Shown here piece after piece: positions 1 through 8,296 of a stretch of 64,000 bases of DNA (the first letter of the stretch is position 1; each line of letters opens with the position of its first letter). The translations under genes and the position numbers were made by a program. Source of the DNA: an uncultured Dysgonomonas sp. (GTDB taxonomy: Bacteria; Bacteroidota; Bacteroidia; Bacteroidales; Dysgonomonadaceae); NCBI RefSeq assembly GCF_900079725.1, contig NZ_LT599032.1, positions 4,646,054 through 4,710,053 of the forward strand. The letters are read 5' to 3'. Below the pieces are notes generated by a model. The model saw only the letters and a list, made by a program, of their open reading frames with translations. It was not told the DNA's origin and made no database searches.

Positions 1-66
1 GAAATGAAGAAAAATAATACTGAAGTAAAATATATTATAAAAGTTCTATAAGCATTATATATAATC

Positions 67-1767
67 ATGAATAAGCAAATAACAGGAAGTGAAGCCCTTA
101 TCCGTTCCTTGATAAATGAAGGGGTAGATACTATATTCGGATATCCGGGAGGTGCTATTATGCCCGTATTCGATTGTTTATACGATTTCAAAAAAGAGAT
201 TAATCATATCCTTGTTCGTCACGAACAGGGCGCAACGCACGCAGCGCAAGGCTATGCACGCACGTCGGGCAAAGTTGGAGTGGCTCTTGTGACATCCGGT
301 CCCGGTGCCACGAACGCAGTTACAGGTATAGCCGATGCTATGCTCGACAGTACGCCTATGATTGTGATATCCGGTCAGGTTGTTTCTTCCCTTTTGGGTA
401 GTGATGCCTTTCAGGAAGCCGATGTTGTGGGCATTACCCAGCCTATTTCGAAATGGTCGTATCAGATACGCCGTCCCGAAGATATGGCATGGGCGGTTGC
501 CAGGGCGTTTTATATAGCTTCTACCGGTCGGCCCGGCCCGGTTGTACTTGATATAACCAAAGATGCCCAGTTTGGAAAGGTGGATAATTACACATATGAA
601 GAAGAAGCATTTATACGCAGCTATCAGCCAAAGCCTGATGTTAAAGACGCTGAAATAGAAGCAGCAGCGCAAATAATAAATGATGCAAAAAAACCTTTGG
701 CTCTGGTTGGACAAGGCGTTATTTTGGGAAATGCAGAAAAAGAATTACTTGCTTTTCTTGAAAAATCAGGTGTTCCGGCAGCATCCACTGTATTAGGCCT
801 TTCGGCCATACCATCCGATCATCCGCAACATGTAGGAATGTTGGGTATGCATGGCAACATTGGGCCTAACCGCAAGACGAATGAGTGTGATGTGTTGATT
901 GCCATTGGTATGCGTTTTGACGACCGTGTAACCGGAGATTTGAAGACATATGCCAAACAGGCAAAGATTATACATTTCGATATAGATAAGGCAGAAATAA
1001 ATAAAAATGTGACTGTAACTGCGCGTGTATTAGGCGATGTAAAAGACTCTTTACCCAAAGTTACAGAGAAACTTAAAGGAAATCAATTTCCTGAATGGCT
1101 GGCTGAATTCCGGGCTTGCGACGATGAGGAATATAACTTTGTTATCAAAGATGAACTACATCCCGAATCAGGAAAACTGAAGATGGGAGAAGTTATAAAT
1201 AAAGTATCGGAAGCTACGAATAACGATGCTGTGCTTGTTACAGATGTAGGGCAACACCAGATGATGGGTGTTCGCTATTTCAAATACAACCGTAGCCGTA
1301 GCGTGGTTACTTCCGGCGGACTGGGAACAATGGGATTTGGGCTTCCGGCAGCTATCGGAGCTAAATACGGTGCACCTGACCGTACAGTATGTTTATTCGT
1401 GGGCGATGGAGGTATACAAATGACTATCCAGGAACTAGGTACTATTATGCAAACTGGCATTGACGTCAAAATCGTAATTTTGAATAATCACTTTTTGGGA
1501 ATGGTACGCCAATGGCAGGAACTTTTCTTTGACGAACGGTATTCCGAAACAGTAATGAAAAATCCTGATTTTGTGAAAATAGCTGAGGCATATAATATTC
1601 CGGCTAAAAAGGTGGATACAAGAGAAGAGTTGGATAAAGCTATAGCGGACATGCTGAGCAGCAAAGGTTCTTATTTGCTGGATGTGCAGGTAGAGGCAAA
1701 AGGAATGGTATATCCGATGGTTCCGGCCGGTACATGTGTAACAAATATATTATTGGGAAATGAATAA
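67..1767 (+). CDS. ilvB: Acetolactate synthase, large (catalytic) subunit
   Basis: Cytoplasmic ThDP enzyme that condenses two pyruvates to 2-acetolactate, or pyruvate with 2-oxobutyrate, as the first common step to valine, leucine and isoleucine. The 566 residues match the usual length and have the three-domain layout. The N-terminal PYR domain shows FGYPGGAIMP (about 24-33) and the ThDP-activating glutamate in RHEQGATHAAQGYAR (about 51-65). A central FAD-binding-type domain follows, then a C-terminal PP domain with GDGGIQMTIQEL near residue 448, the Mg/ThDP motif. The start at 67 gives the canonical N-terminus. It lies 61 bases upstream of the regulatory subunit start, so the two are surely co-transcribed. 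The first 66 bases hold no gene; ilvD probably lies upstream, outside the window. Confidence 0.97.
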   Translation: MNKQITGSEALIRSLINEGVDTIFGYPGGAIMPVFDCLYDFKKEINHILVRHEQGATHAAQGYARTSGKVGVALVTSGPGATNAVTGIADAMLDSTPMIVISGQVVSSLLGSDAFQEADVVGITQPISKWSYQIRRPEDMAWAVARAFYIASTGRPGPVVLDITKDAQFGKVDNYTYEEEAFIRSYQPKPDVKDAEIEAAAQIINDAKKPLALVGQGVILGNAEKELLAFLEKSGVPAASTVLGLSAIPSDHPQHVGMLGMHGNIGPNRKTNECDVLIAIGMRFDDRVTGDLKTYAKQAKIIHFDIDKAEINKNVTVTARVLGDVKDSLPKVTEKLKGNQFPEWLAEFRACDDEEYNFVIKDELHPESGKLKMGEVINKVSEATNNDAVLVTDVGQHQMMGVRYFKYNRSRSVVTSGGLGTMGFGLPAAIGAKYGAPDRTVCLFVGDGGIQMTIQELGTIMQTGIDVKIVILNNHFLGMVRQWQELFFDERYSETVMKNPDFVKIAEAYNIPAKKVDTREELDKAIADMLSSKGSYLLDVQVEAKGMVYPMVPAGTCVTNILLGNE

Positions 1768-1828
1768 TTAATTAGCAAATTTGAATGTTTGCAAATATGT
1801 TAATTCTAAAATTTTCAAATTAAAAATT

Positions 1829-2380
1829 ATGCAAGATAAAACATTATATACAGTAACCATTTTTTCGGAAAATACAGTCGGGCTGCTCAGTCAGGTAACC
1901 AGTGTATTTACCCGTCGCCAGCTGAATATAGAAACTCTTTCTGTATCGCCTTCAGCATTGAAAGGGATACACAAGTTTACGATCACTGTTTTTTGCGACG
2001 AGGAGATGATAAAGAAGGTCGTTCTGCAAGTCGATAAACGTGTCGATGTTCTGAAATCGTATTATAATACGAATGATGAGCTGATACATCAGGAGATCGC
2101 TCTTTACAAACTTTCCACTCCCGATTTTTTGAAAATAGAGTCGGTAGAAGGTCTTATCAGGAGATACAATGCGCGTATTCTCGATATCAATGAAAATAGT
2201 GTGGTTTTGGAGAAAACCGGACATTATCAGGAAACGCAGGATTTGTTTGAAGAATTGAGCAAGACAATAGGAGTATTACAGTTTATTCGTTCAGGACGAG
2301 TGGCGATCACCAAATCCAAAATAGAGCGGCTTAGTGATATGTTGGCCGAACTGGATAAAAAATACGAAGTAGATAAGTAA
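1829..2380 (+). CDS. ilvN: Acetolactate synthase, small (regulatory) subunit
   Basis: Regulatory subunit that binds the large subunit and confers valine feedback control. An ACT domain begins at once (MQDKTLYTVTIFSENTVGLL), with the typical hydrophobic strand and G-L-L-S-Q loop; a C-terminal ALS_ss_C-like domain follows. I place the start at the ATG at 1829 (183 aa). An upstream in-frame ATG at 1781 would add 16 residues (MNVCKYVNSKIFKLKI) that no family member needs and that read like translated AT-rich leader. The gene lies between ilvB and the thioesterase on the same strand. The start choice is inference; the function is secure. Confidence 0.93.
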   Translation: MQDKTLYTVTIFSENTVGLLSQVTSVFTRRQLNIETLSVSPSALKGIHKFTITVFCDEEMIKKVVLQVDKRVDVLKSYYNTNDELIHQEIALYKLSTPDFLKIESVEGLIRRYNARILDINENSVVLEKTGHYQETQDLFEELSKTIGVLQFIRSGRVAITKSKIERLSDMLAELDKKYEVDK

Positions 2381-2450
2381 TGAGTTGTTAACAGATTTGA
2401 GTATTTTTACAAATCGTTATTAACTTAATACTAACTCATATACTTATAAC

Positions 2451-3185
2451 ATGATGACTCCTATTGGCCGATACGAATTCGGTATTGATGCGTACTTAAC
2501 AGATTTCAGAGGAAAAGCTACATTGCCGATGATCGGCGGATTTATGCTTCAAGCAGCCACAAAGCATGCAGAAGAACGTGGATTCGGCTATTCAGCAATG
2601 ACATCCCAGCAACGGGTTTGGGTGCTTTCCCGTATAGCAATTGAAGTATTTGAATATCCGAAAAACGATACGGTAATGGTGCTCAAAACATGGGTGGCCA
2701 GTGTTAACAGACTATTTACCGAACGGCATTTCTCATTTGAGGATGAACAAGGAAGGGAGATCGGCTTTGCAAAATCGCTTTGGGCATCTATTGATCTGGT
2801 GACTCGCAAACCGACGAATGTTTTGGAATTGGAGGGATTGTCCGATTATATTACCGAAAAGGAAAATCCGATAGAGGGAATGACTAAAATACCAGCATTG
2901 AAAGATGATTATGAGGTTGCCACTAACTTTGTCGTTAAATATAGCGATGTAGATATCAATAAGCATCTTAATAGCATGAAATATATTGAGCATTTTGTAG
3001 ATGTATTTGATATTGACATGTTCAGAGAAAAAGAAATTCGCCGTATAGAGATAAACTATATTTCGGAAGGCCGTTATGGAACAAAACTCGATATTCTTAA
3101 GCGAACTGAGAAAGATAATATATTTGTACTTGAAATGAAAGACGGAGATATGACGGTCTGTTCAACGAGAATCACTTGGGATTAA
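2451..3185 (+). CDS. Acyl-ACP thioesterase (FatA/FatB-like) in the ilv operon
   Basis: A 244-residue protein with two hot-dog folds in tandem, the length and layout of bacterial relatives of plant FatA/FatB thioesterases, which release free fatty acids from acyl-ACP. The N-terminal half carries the YEFGIDAYLTDFRGKATLP opening and the RVWVLSR/W-V strands typical of acyl-ACP thioesterases. The second half has VKYSDVDINKHLNSMKYIEH, where N and H fit the catalytic N-x-H of plant enzymes. It sits between ilvN (70-base gap) and ilvC (56-base gap) in the same direction. This position is known in several Bacteroides-group genomes and suggests a link between branched-chain precursor supply and fatty-acid release. 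The natural acyl chain cannot be read from the sequence. Confidence 0.88.
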   Translation: MMTPIGRYEFGIDAYLTDFRGKATLPMIGGFMLQAATKHAEERGFGYSAMTSQQRVWVLSRIAIEVFEYPKNDTVMVLKTWVASVNRLFTERHFSFEDEQGREIGFAKSLWASIDLVTRKPTNVLELEGLSDYITEKENPIEGMTKIPALKDDYEVATNFVVKYSDVDINKHLNSMKYIEHFVDVFDIDMFREKEIRRIEINYISEGRYGTKLDILKRTEKDNIFVLEMKDGDMTVCSTRITWD

Positions 3186-3241
3186 TAACATAATAATTAT
3201 AATAAATAATAAGTTCTTTAATTAATTAAACAAAAACAAAA

Positions 3242-4288
3242 ATGGCAGAAATGAATTTTGGCGGCGTTGTAGAGCAAGTAGCCACCCGCGATGAATTTCC
3301 ATTGGAAAAAGCAAGAGAAGTATTAAAAAATGAAACCATCGCAGTTATCGGTTACGGTGTACAAGGTCCGGGGCAAGCATTGAATCTTCGCGACAATGGG
3401 TTCAATGTAATCATTGGTCAACGCAAAGGCGGTAAAACTTGGGATAAAGCAGTAGCTGACGGTTGGGTTCCGGGCGAAACTTTATTCGATATAGAAGAAG
3501 CTGCTGAAAAAGGCACGATAATCCAATATCTGTTGTCAGATGCTGCACAGATAGAAGTATGGCCTCGCCTGAAACCATATCTGACAGCGGGTAAGGCTTT
3601 GTATTTCTCTCACGGATTTGGTATCACATACAAAGAGCGTACTGGCATTATTCCTCCTGCCGATGTGGATGTTATTCTTGTAGCTCCTAAAGGTTCGGGA
3701 ACAAGCCTTCGCCGCATGTTCCTTGAAGGCCGTGGATTGAACTCAAGCTATGCAATATTCCAGGATGCAACAGGCCGTGCTAAAGAACGCGTAATCGCTC
3801 TTGGTATCGGAGTTGGTTCGGGATATTTGTTCGAGACAGATTTCAAGCGTGAAGTATATTCTGACCTTACTGGCGAGCGTGGAACATTGATGGGTGCTAT
3901 TCAAGGTATTTTGCTTGCTCAATATGAAGTCTTGCGCGAAAACGGACACTCTCCGTCTGAAGCATTTAACGAAACTGTAGAAGAACTTACTCAATCATTG
4001 ATGCCTCTATTTGCCGAAAAAGGTATGGACTGGATGTATGCAAACTGTTCTACTACAGCTCAGCGCGGTGCACTGGACTGGATGGGACCATTCCACGATG
4101 CGTCAAAACCTGTCTTTGAAAAATTATACAGAGAAGTGGCTTGCGGAAATGAAGCTCAACGCTCAATCGATACTAACTCGAAACCTGATTACCGCGAAAA
4201 ACTGGAAGAAGAACTGAAAGCTCTTCGCGAAAGTGAAATGTGGCGTACAGGTGCAGTAGTAAGAAAGCTGAGACCTGAGAATAACTAA
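3242..4288 (+). CDS. ilvC: Ketol-acid reductoisomerase
   Basis: Converts 2-acetolactate or 2-aceto-2-hydroxybutyrate to the dihydroxy acids using NAD(P)H and Mg, the second step of branched-chain amino acid synthesis. The 348-residue protein has an N-terminal Rossmann domain with the glycine-rich loop VIGYGVQGPGQALNLRDNG (about 35-53) and the nucleotide-specificity loop IGQRKGGKTWDKA. The C-terminal knotted helical domain follows, with GERGTLMGAIQG and the acidic metal-binding helices near FNETVEELTQSLMPL. It is the last gene of the operon and is followed at once by a strong terminator. Residues in the specificity loop would decide NADPH versus NADH use; I do not call this. Confidence 0.96.
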   Translation: MAEMNFGGVVEQVATRDEFPLEKAREVLKNETIAVIGYGVQGPGQALNLRDNGFNVIIGQRKGGKTWDKAVADGWVPGETLFDIEEAAEKGTIIQYLLSDAAQIEVWPRLKPYLTAGKALYFSHGFGITYKERTGIIPPADVDVILVAPKGSGTSLRRMFLEGRGLNSSYAIFQDATGRAKERVIALGIGVGSGYLFETDFKREVYSDLTGERGTLMGAIQGILLAQYEVLRENGHSPSEAFNETVEELTQSLMPLFAEKGMDWMYANCSTTAQRGALDWMGPFHDASKPVFEKLYREVACGNEAQRSIDTNSKPDYREKLEEELKALRESEMWRTGAVVRKLRPENN

Positions 4289-4305
4289 GGATAGTTAATC
4301 TAAAT

Positions 4306-4339
4306 AAAAAGGCTGAATTTTTTTAAATTCAGCCTTTTT
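4306..4339 (+). terminator. Rho-independent terminator of the ilv operon
   Basis: A perfect 15-bp stem (4306-4320 with 4325-4339) around a TTTT loop, A-rich on the left and ending in a T-run. It sits 18 bases after the ilvC stop. The flanking A and T runs would also let it end the convergent minus-strand gene at 4362. Confidence 0.92.
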
Positions 4340-4361
4340 ATTTTATGGATAGAGTTACAAT

Positions 4362-4955
4362 TTAATTCGAGAACTGGTGTAACGGCACCTGACGATAATA
4401 TTGCATCGCTTTTTTCCTTATCACAACTTCTTTTGCAACAATATCTTTGTTTATGTAATCAGTCCATAGAGTACTGATTTCATCACTTTGGATGTTTACA
4501 GTATAATTTCCGTAGTTATTTAAAGTATCTACTATTTTCCTAAACCGTTTGCGTTGATCCGTACATTCTATGCTAAATGTTGCTTGCTGATTGTTTGTTG
4601 CAAAAAACAGTAAAGTATCAGTATTTTCTTTCCGGACGTATTTAAACATCACGATCTCATTTAAGAGGGTAGAATAAACCACTTTATCTTCATGAATGAC
4701 AGACAGGTTCGCATTGGAAATATTAACCGTAAATGTTTTAACGAAAGCTTTTTTCAATAAAAGGATAACCGATAATATAAAAACCGGAATCGCAATTATG
4801 AGGAGCGAGTCAATACCATTATCAATCAGAGTATTAGAAAAGTAGATAATGGCTGATAAAAAAACTGAAAGTATCAATAGTGTACTGATCGTTAAAGCTT
4901 TTTTATTAAACGTTTTAAGTTTAAATGATTTCATTAATGTGGTGTTGTATTCCAT
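4362..4955 (-). CDS. Hypothetical two-TM membrane protein with PH-like soluble domain
   Basis: I do not recognise a named family. The 197-residue product has a basic N-terminus, two predicted membrane segments (about 20-40 and 50-68) separated by a short loop, then a soluble region of about 125 residues rich in beta strands (FTVNISNANLSVIHEDKVV...). That layout resembles small bacterial membrane proteins with a YcxB- or bPH2-like domain; this is an impression only. The second methionine (residue 8) is an alternative start. The gene stands alone, convergent with ilvC, and is probably monocistronic. Its AT-rich composition matches the flanks. Confidence 0.7.
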   Translation of the reverse strand: MEYNTTLMKSFKLKTFNKKALTISTLLILSVFLSAIIYFSNTLIDNGIDSLLIIAIPVFILSVILLLKKAFVKTFTVNISNANLSVIHEDKVVYSTLLNEIVMFKYVRKENTDTLLFFATNNQQATFSIECTDQRKRFRKIVDTLNNYGNYTVNIQSDEISTLWTDYINKDIVAKEVVIRKKAMQYYRQVPLHQFSN

Positions 4956-5329
4956 TATGTTACTAAGGATATATTCCTATTCAACATTCTATATTGCACT
5001 GCCCCAATATATACTACCTATATCCATATAGGTTTCCAATACCATTTTCTAAATCTAGAAAATCACTTTTACCCAAATCCTTCTGTGTTAAAATATAATC
5101 TGGGCTTATATTTTATTTGTCTTTAAGTAATTCATTTTATTCAAAATAAAAAGACTGTAACATATACAATTTCTCTTAAAATGACTAAAAATCGTTTACA
5201 AAAGTATGAAAGTTATTTATAAATAAAAAATATTTCTAATCAAAAAACCTTTATGTGTATCATATATAAAAAGAAAGCATGTACCCAAGCCGGATACATG
5301 CCCTCTACAATTTTAATTTATATGATTTG
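4956..5329. other. AT-rich intergenic region
   Basis: This stretch of 374 bases between the small membrane protein gene and malate dehydrogenase holds no credible ORF. It must contain the promoter of the minus-strand gene starting at 4955 and carries the terminator for malate dehydrogenase at its right end. The only long reading frame across it lacks family features and good codon use. Confidence 0.6.
5277..5301 (-). terminator. Terminator of malate dehydrogenase gene
   Basis: A 7-bp stem GCATGTA/TACATGC (5277-5283 with 5295-5301) lies 29 bases beyond the mdh stop. On the minus strand it is followed by a T-rich run (TTTCTTTTT). The shape fits an intrinsic terminator of moderate strength. Confidence 0.7.
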
Positions 5330-6271
5330 TTAAATCGCGTTGATTTCTTTCAAAACAACATTTGTTTTGTGAACAGCGGCAGCTGAAGCTTCGAATTTCT
5401 CTTTTTCATCAGCAGTCAGTTTCAGATCAATAATTTTCTCCCAACCGTTCTTTCCTAAAACTACCGGAACACCTATGCATATATCATTTTGACCATATTC
5501 ACCTTCTAATGTAACACAACAAGGGATTACTTTCTTTTGGTCGTGAATGATAGATTCCACAACATATGCTCCTGCTGCTCCCGGTGCATACCATGCAGAA
5601 GTACCTAACAAACCGGTTAATGTTGCACCACCGACCATTGTATCAGCCACTACTTTATCCAGAACTTCCTTAGACAGGAATTCTGAAACCGGAATGCCTT
5701 TGTATGTGGCCAGACGCGTAACAGGAATCATTGTAGTGTCACCATGACCTCCGATTACCATACCTTCCACTTCATTAGGATTACAGCCCAAGGCTTCGCT
5801 CAGGTAGAATTTGAAACGGGAACTGTCTAATGCGCCACCCATACCGATAACACGGTTTTTAGGCAGGCCTGTAACTTTAGAAGCCAGATATGTCATTGTA
5901 TCCATTGGGTTGGAAATGATAACAAGGATGGCATTTGGTGAATATTTCAGGATGTTTTCAGCAACACTTTTTACAATACCGGCATTTACTCCAATAAGTT
6001 CTTCTCTGGTCATACCCGGTTTACGTGGTATACCCGAAGTTATAACTACAACATCTGAATTGGCTGTAGCTGCATAATCATTAGTTACGCCCTTGATACG
6101 AGTGTCGAAGCCCAAAAGTTGGGCTGTCTGGTTCATATCTATTGCTTTACCTTCCGAAACGCCTTCTTTTACATCCAGCATTATTACTTCATCTGCCACT
6201 TCGTTAAATGCAAGTACATTTGCACATGTAGCACCCACATTTCCGGCACCTACAACTGTTACTTTAGACAT
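5330..6271 (-). CDS. mdh: Malate dehydrogenase (LDH-like, NAD-dependent)
   Basis: Cytoplasmic enzyme interconverting malate and oxaloacetate. In this group it serves the reductive branch leading to fumarate and succinate. The 313-residue sequence begins with the NAD-binding glycine loop GAGNVG (8-13). Asp33 ends the second strand, which favours NAD over NADP. The mobile loop has Arg83 and Arg89 (IPRKPGMTREEL), there is a substrate-binding Arg near 152, and the catalytic histidine is in GGHGDT (His176). The arginine loop distinguishes it from lactate dehydrogenase. It is a single-gene unit with its own terminator and a -7-like box upstream, divergent from the coiled-coil protein gene. Confidence 0.97.
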   Translation of the reverse strand: MSKVTVVGAGNVGATCANVLAFNEVADEVIMLDVKEGVSEGKAIDMNQTAQLLGFDTRIKGVTNDYAATANSDVVVITSGIPRKPGMTREELIGVNAGIVKSVAENILKYSPNAILVIISNPMDTMTYLASKVTGLPKNRVIGMGGALDSSRFKFYLSEALGCNPNEVEGMVIGGHGDTTMIPVTRLATYKGIPVSEFLSKEVLDKVVADTMVGGATLTGLLGTSAWYAPGAAGAYVVESIIHDQKKVIPCCVTLEGEYGQNDICIGVPVVLGKNGWEKIIDLKLTADEKEKFEASAAAVHKTNVVLKEINAI

Positions 6272-6367
6272 AATATTTCTTTTATAATAAATTAATAAAT
6301 TGATTCCAAGATTTCAAATAGTCAAGCATATCCTATATATTATAGGTGTCATGTCATAAAAGACTAA

Positions 6368-6375
6368 CAAATGTA
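6368..6375 (-). promoter_or_regulatory. Putative mdh promoter -7 box
   Basis: CAAATGTA on the plus strand reads TACATTTG on the minus strand, an exact match to the Bacteroidetes TAnnTTTG -7 consensus, about 97 bases upstream of the mdh start. No convincing TTTG -33 element is seen at the right distance, so the call is tentative. Confidence 0.4.
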
Positions 6376-6455
6376 CATGCTTATTCTGATATAAAGAAGA
6401 TTTTGGTCGTCAAAAATATTGGGAATTATTAAAAAAAGCGAAAGCCATTTATCCT

Positions 6456-6487
6456 TTTGCTCAATATGCTGAAAACATCTATATTTG
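6456..6487 (+). promoter_or_regulatory. Promoter for coiled-coil protein/GNAT pair
   Basis: TTTG at 6456-6459 and TATATTTG at 6480-6487 are separated by 20 bases and match the Bacteroidetes -33/-7 pattern. The -7 box ends 26 bases before the start codon at 6514, which implies a short leader. Confidence 0.65.
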
Positions 6488-6513
6488 TAGTCGCTTAATA
6501 TTTTAACATAATT

Positions 6514-7404
6514 ATGAGCACAGAACAAAAGAACAATTCTAAGATACTATTAATTGTAATAATCCTGCTACTTGTAGCAATGGGTATAGCTGGTTATTAT
6601 ATATTCAGTCAGAAGACTCAGATAAGTGAGTTGCAGGAGGAGAGTAGTCTAAATAAACAGCAACTGGAAGATGAGTATGAGAATCTTACCATGCAATATG
6701 AAGGCTTTAAGCTGAATATCAAAAACGATTCTTTACTACAGAAATTGACTAACGAGCAGGCTAAAGTACAGCGCTTGCTGGAAGAGTTGAAGACTGTAAA
6801 AGCCGATAATAAGGCTGAAATATCAAGATTGAACAATGAATTGGCCAGTTTGCGCAAAATACTGAAGTCATATATTGTTCAGATCGACTCTTTGAATCAG
6901 GCTAACGAGCGTTTAAGAAAAGAGAAAAGCGAAATAACCAATAAATATCAGGAAGCTACACGTACATTGAATGAAGTGTCGCAACAAAAGCAAAATCTGA
7001 CTGAAAAAGTTACTTTGGCGGCCAAACTTGATGCTACAGGTATCAGTGTGCAAGCAACTAATAGTAAAGGTAAGGTGCAGAAAAAGATTAATAAAGTAGA
7101 ACAACTGATAATAAACTTTACTGTTACCAAGAATATAACCGCCGAACCAGGTGAACGGACAATTTACCTGCGGATAATGAAACCGGATAATGATGTCCTG
7201 ACTAAAAGTCGAACAAATGTTTTTCCATACGAAAACAGGGATATTAATTACTCGATAAAGAAGATCATTGAATATGGCGGCGAAGAAGTTGGAGTAACCA
7301 TGTATTGGAATGTCGAAGAATACCTGATGCCGGGTACCTATCGGGTTGATATATTTGCAGATGGAAGTCGTATCGGGATGAAATCCTTTACATTGGAAGA
7401 TTAA
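6514..7404 (+). CDS. Membrane-anchored coiled-coil protein of unknown function
   Basis: A 296-residue protein with a short cytoplasmic N-terminus, one membrane anchor (about 11-31), and a long charged heptad-rich coiled coil (about 35-165). The coil is rich in E, K, Q, L and N, for example LQEESSLNKQQLEDEYENL. A compact C-terminal domain (about 190-296) looks like a beta sandwich with KNITAEPGERTIYLRIMKPD. No cleavage site is seen, so it is probably an inner-membrane protein facing the periplasm. Similar proteins are annotated only as hypothetical in Bacteroidetes. The stop overlaps the next start by one base, so translation is probably coupled to the GNAT gene. Confidence 0.75.
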   Translation: MSTEQKNNSKILLIVIILLLVAMGIAGYYIFSQKTQISELQEESSLNKQQLEDEYENLTMQYEGFKLNIKNDSLLQKLTNEQAKVQRLLEELKTVKADNKAEISRLNNELASLRKILKSYIVQIDSLNQANERLRKEKSEITNKYQEATRTLNEVSQQKQNLTEKVTLAAKLDATGISVQATNSKGKVQKKINKVEQLIINFTVTKNITAEPGERTIYLRIMKPDNDVLTKSRTNVFPYENRDINYSIKKIIEYGGEEVGVTMYWNVEEYLMPGTYRVDIFADGSRIGMKSFTLED

Positions 7405-7898
7405 TGAAAATCATAGAAGCGTCGAAAGATCATTTTTTTATTATCCAGTCGCTTGCCGACAGGATATGGCCTCCTACATTCGCAAATATTCTTACATCCG
7501 ACCAGATCAGATACATGATGGATATGATGTACAGTACTTCAGCATTGGAAGAACAAATAGAGATGTTGGGACATCACTATCTTTTGGCTGAAGAGAATGG
7601 AGAGTATCTAGGCTATGTTTCTTATGAATTCGATTATAAGGATGCTGATATAACAAAAATTCATAAGATATACGTCCTTCCTTCTTTGCAAGGAAAAGGG
7701 GTAGGACGTTTCTTTATTGATGCTGTCGTGAGGATAGCAAAGGAATATGGCAATGCTGAATTGTCATTGAATGTAAACCGCTTTAATAAAGCCATTGATT
7801 TCTACAAGCGTTTGGGTTTTGAAGTGATTAAAAGCGAAGATATAGACATTGGTAATGGTTTCCTTATGGAAGATTACGTGATGAATAAAAAGCTTTGA
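7404..7898 (+). CDS. GNAT family N-acetyltransferase
   Basis: A 164-residue single-domain protein with the GNAT fold. The central acetyl-CoA pyrophosphate-binding loop is in IYVLPSLQGKGVGRFFIDAV (Q/R-x-x-G-x-G/A pattern, about 92-111), followed by LSLNVNRFNKAIDFYKRLGF, the usual N-x-x-A-x-x-F-Y-x-x-x-G-F C-terminal motif. It probably transfers an acetyl group to a small molecule or a protein amine; the acceptor is not predictable. It overlaps the preceding coiled-coil gene by one base (TAATG), so the two form one transcription unit. Confidence 0.88.
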   Translation: MKIIEASKDHFFIIQSLADRIWPPTFANILTSDQIRYMMDMMYSTSALEEQIEMLGHHYLLAEENGEYLGYVSYEFDYKDADITKIHKIYVLPSLQGKGVGRFFIDAVVRIAKEYGNAELSLNVNRFNKAIDFYKRLGFEVIKSEDIDIGNGFLMEDYVMNKKL

Positions 7899-8296
7899 TC
7901 AGAACAATTTTTCCTCTCTATCTGTTTTTAATTCAACAAATAATATATACTTGCAGAAGTAGATGCCGGGATTCCCTCGTCTGGCGGAGTACATTGTATT
8001 TATATATTTATTGAACTAATAAAGATATCATAATAATCATTCCATATCAGTTATTTCATTTTTTTACGAAACCAGCGAATTATGTTTCGAACTATTTCGA
8101 TAAAAATATGCCCGGATATAATATTTGTTAATAATTATACTATATTTGCTACGTTAACTTTAATCACAAGAGCGATAAAATCATAAAACAAAGTAAGTAT
8201 ATCACTATATATAGTCGATAGTATCTGTTTTATCATAATTTTGTTGCAATTGTTAACAATCTGATAATACTGAACATTAATCAAAAATTAATACGC
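7899..8296. other. Intergenic region upstream of the pyrophosphatase gene
   Basis: This stretch of 398 AT-rich bases has no ORF worth reporting. It contains two exact TAnnTTTG boxes, TATATTTG at 8141-8148 and TAATTTTG at 8236-8243. The long leader may carry regulation, but I see no recognisable riboswitch. Confidence 0.6.
8236..8243 (+). promoter_or_regulatory. Putative -7 box for membrane pyrophosphatase
   Basis: TAATTTTG matches TAnnTTTG and lies 53 bases before the start codon. A second exact match at 8141-8148 would give a leader of roughly 140 bases. Neither has a convincing -33 TTTG at normal spacing. Confidence 0.35.

Noticed and set aside
1781-1828. Upstream start for ilvN adding 16 residues
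   Set aside because: The extra residues are lysine/asparagine-rich leader translation. The ACT domain begins right after the ATG at 1829.
4849-5031. Plus-strand frame opposite the small membrane protein gene
   Set aside because: It is a shadow frame that runs from coding antisense into AT-rich spacer.
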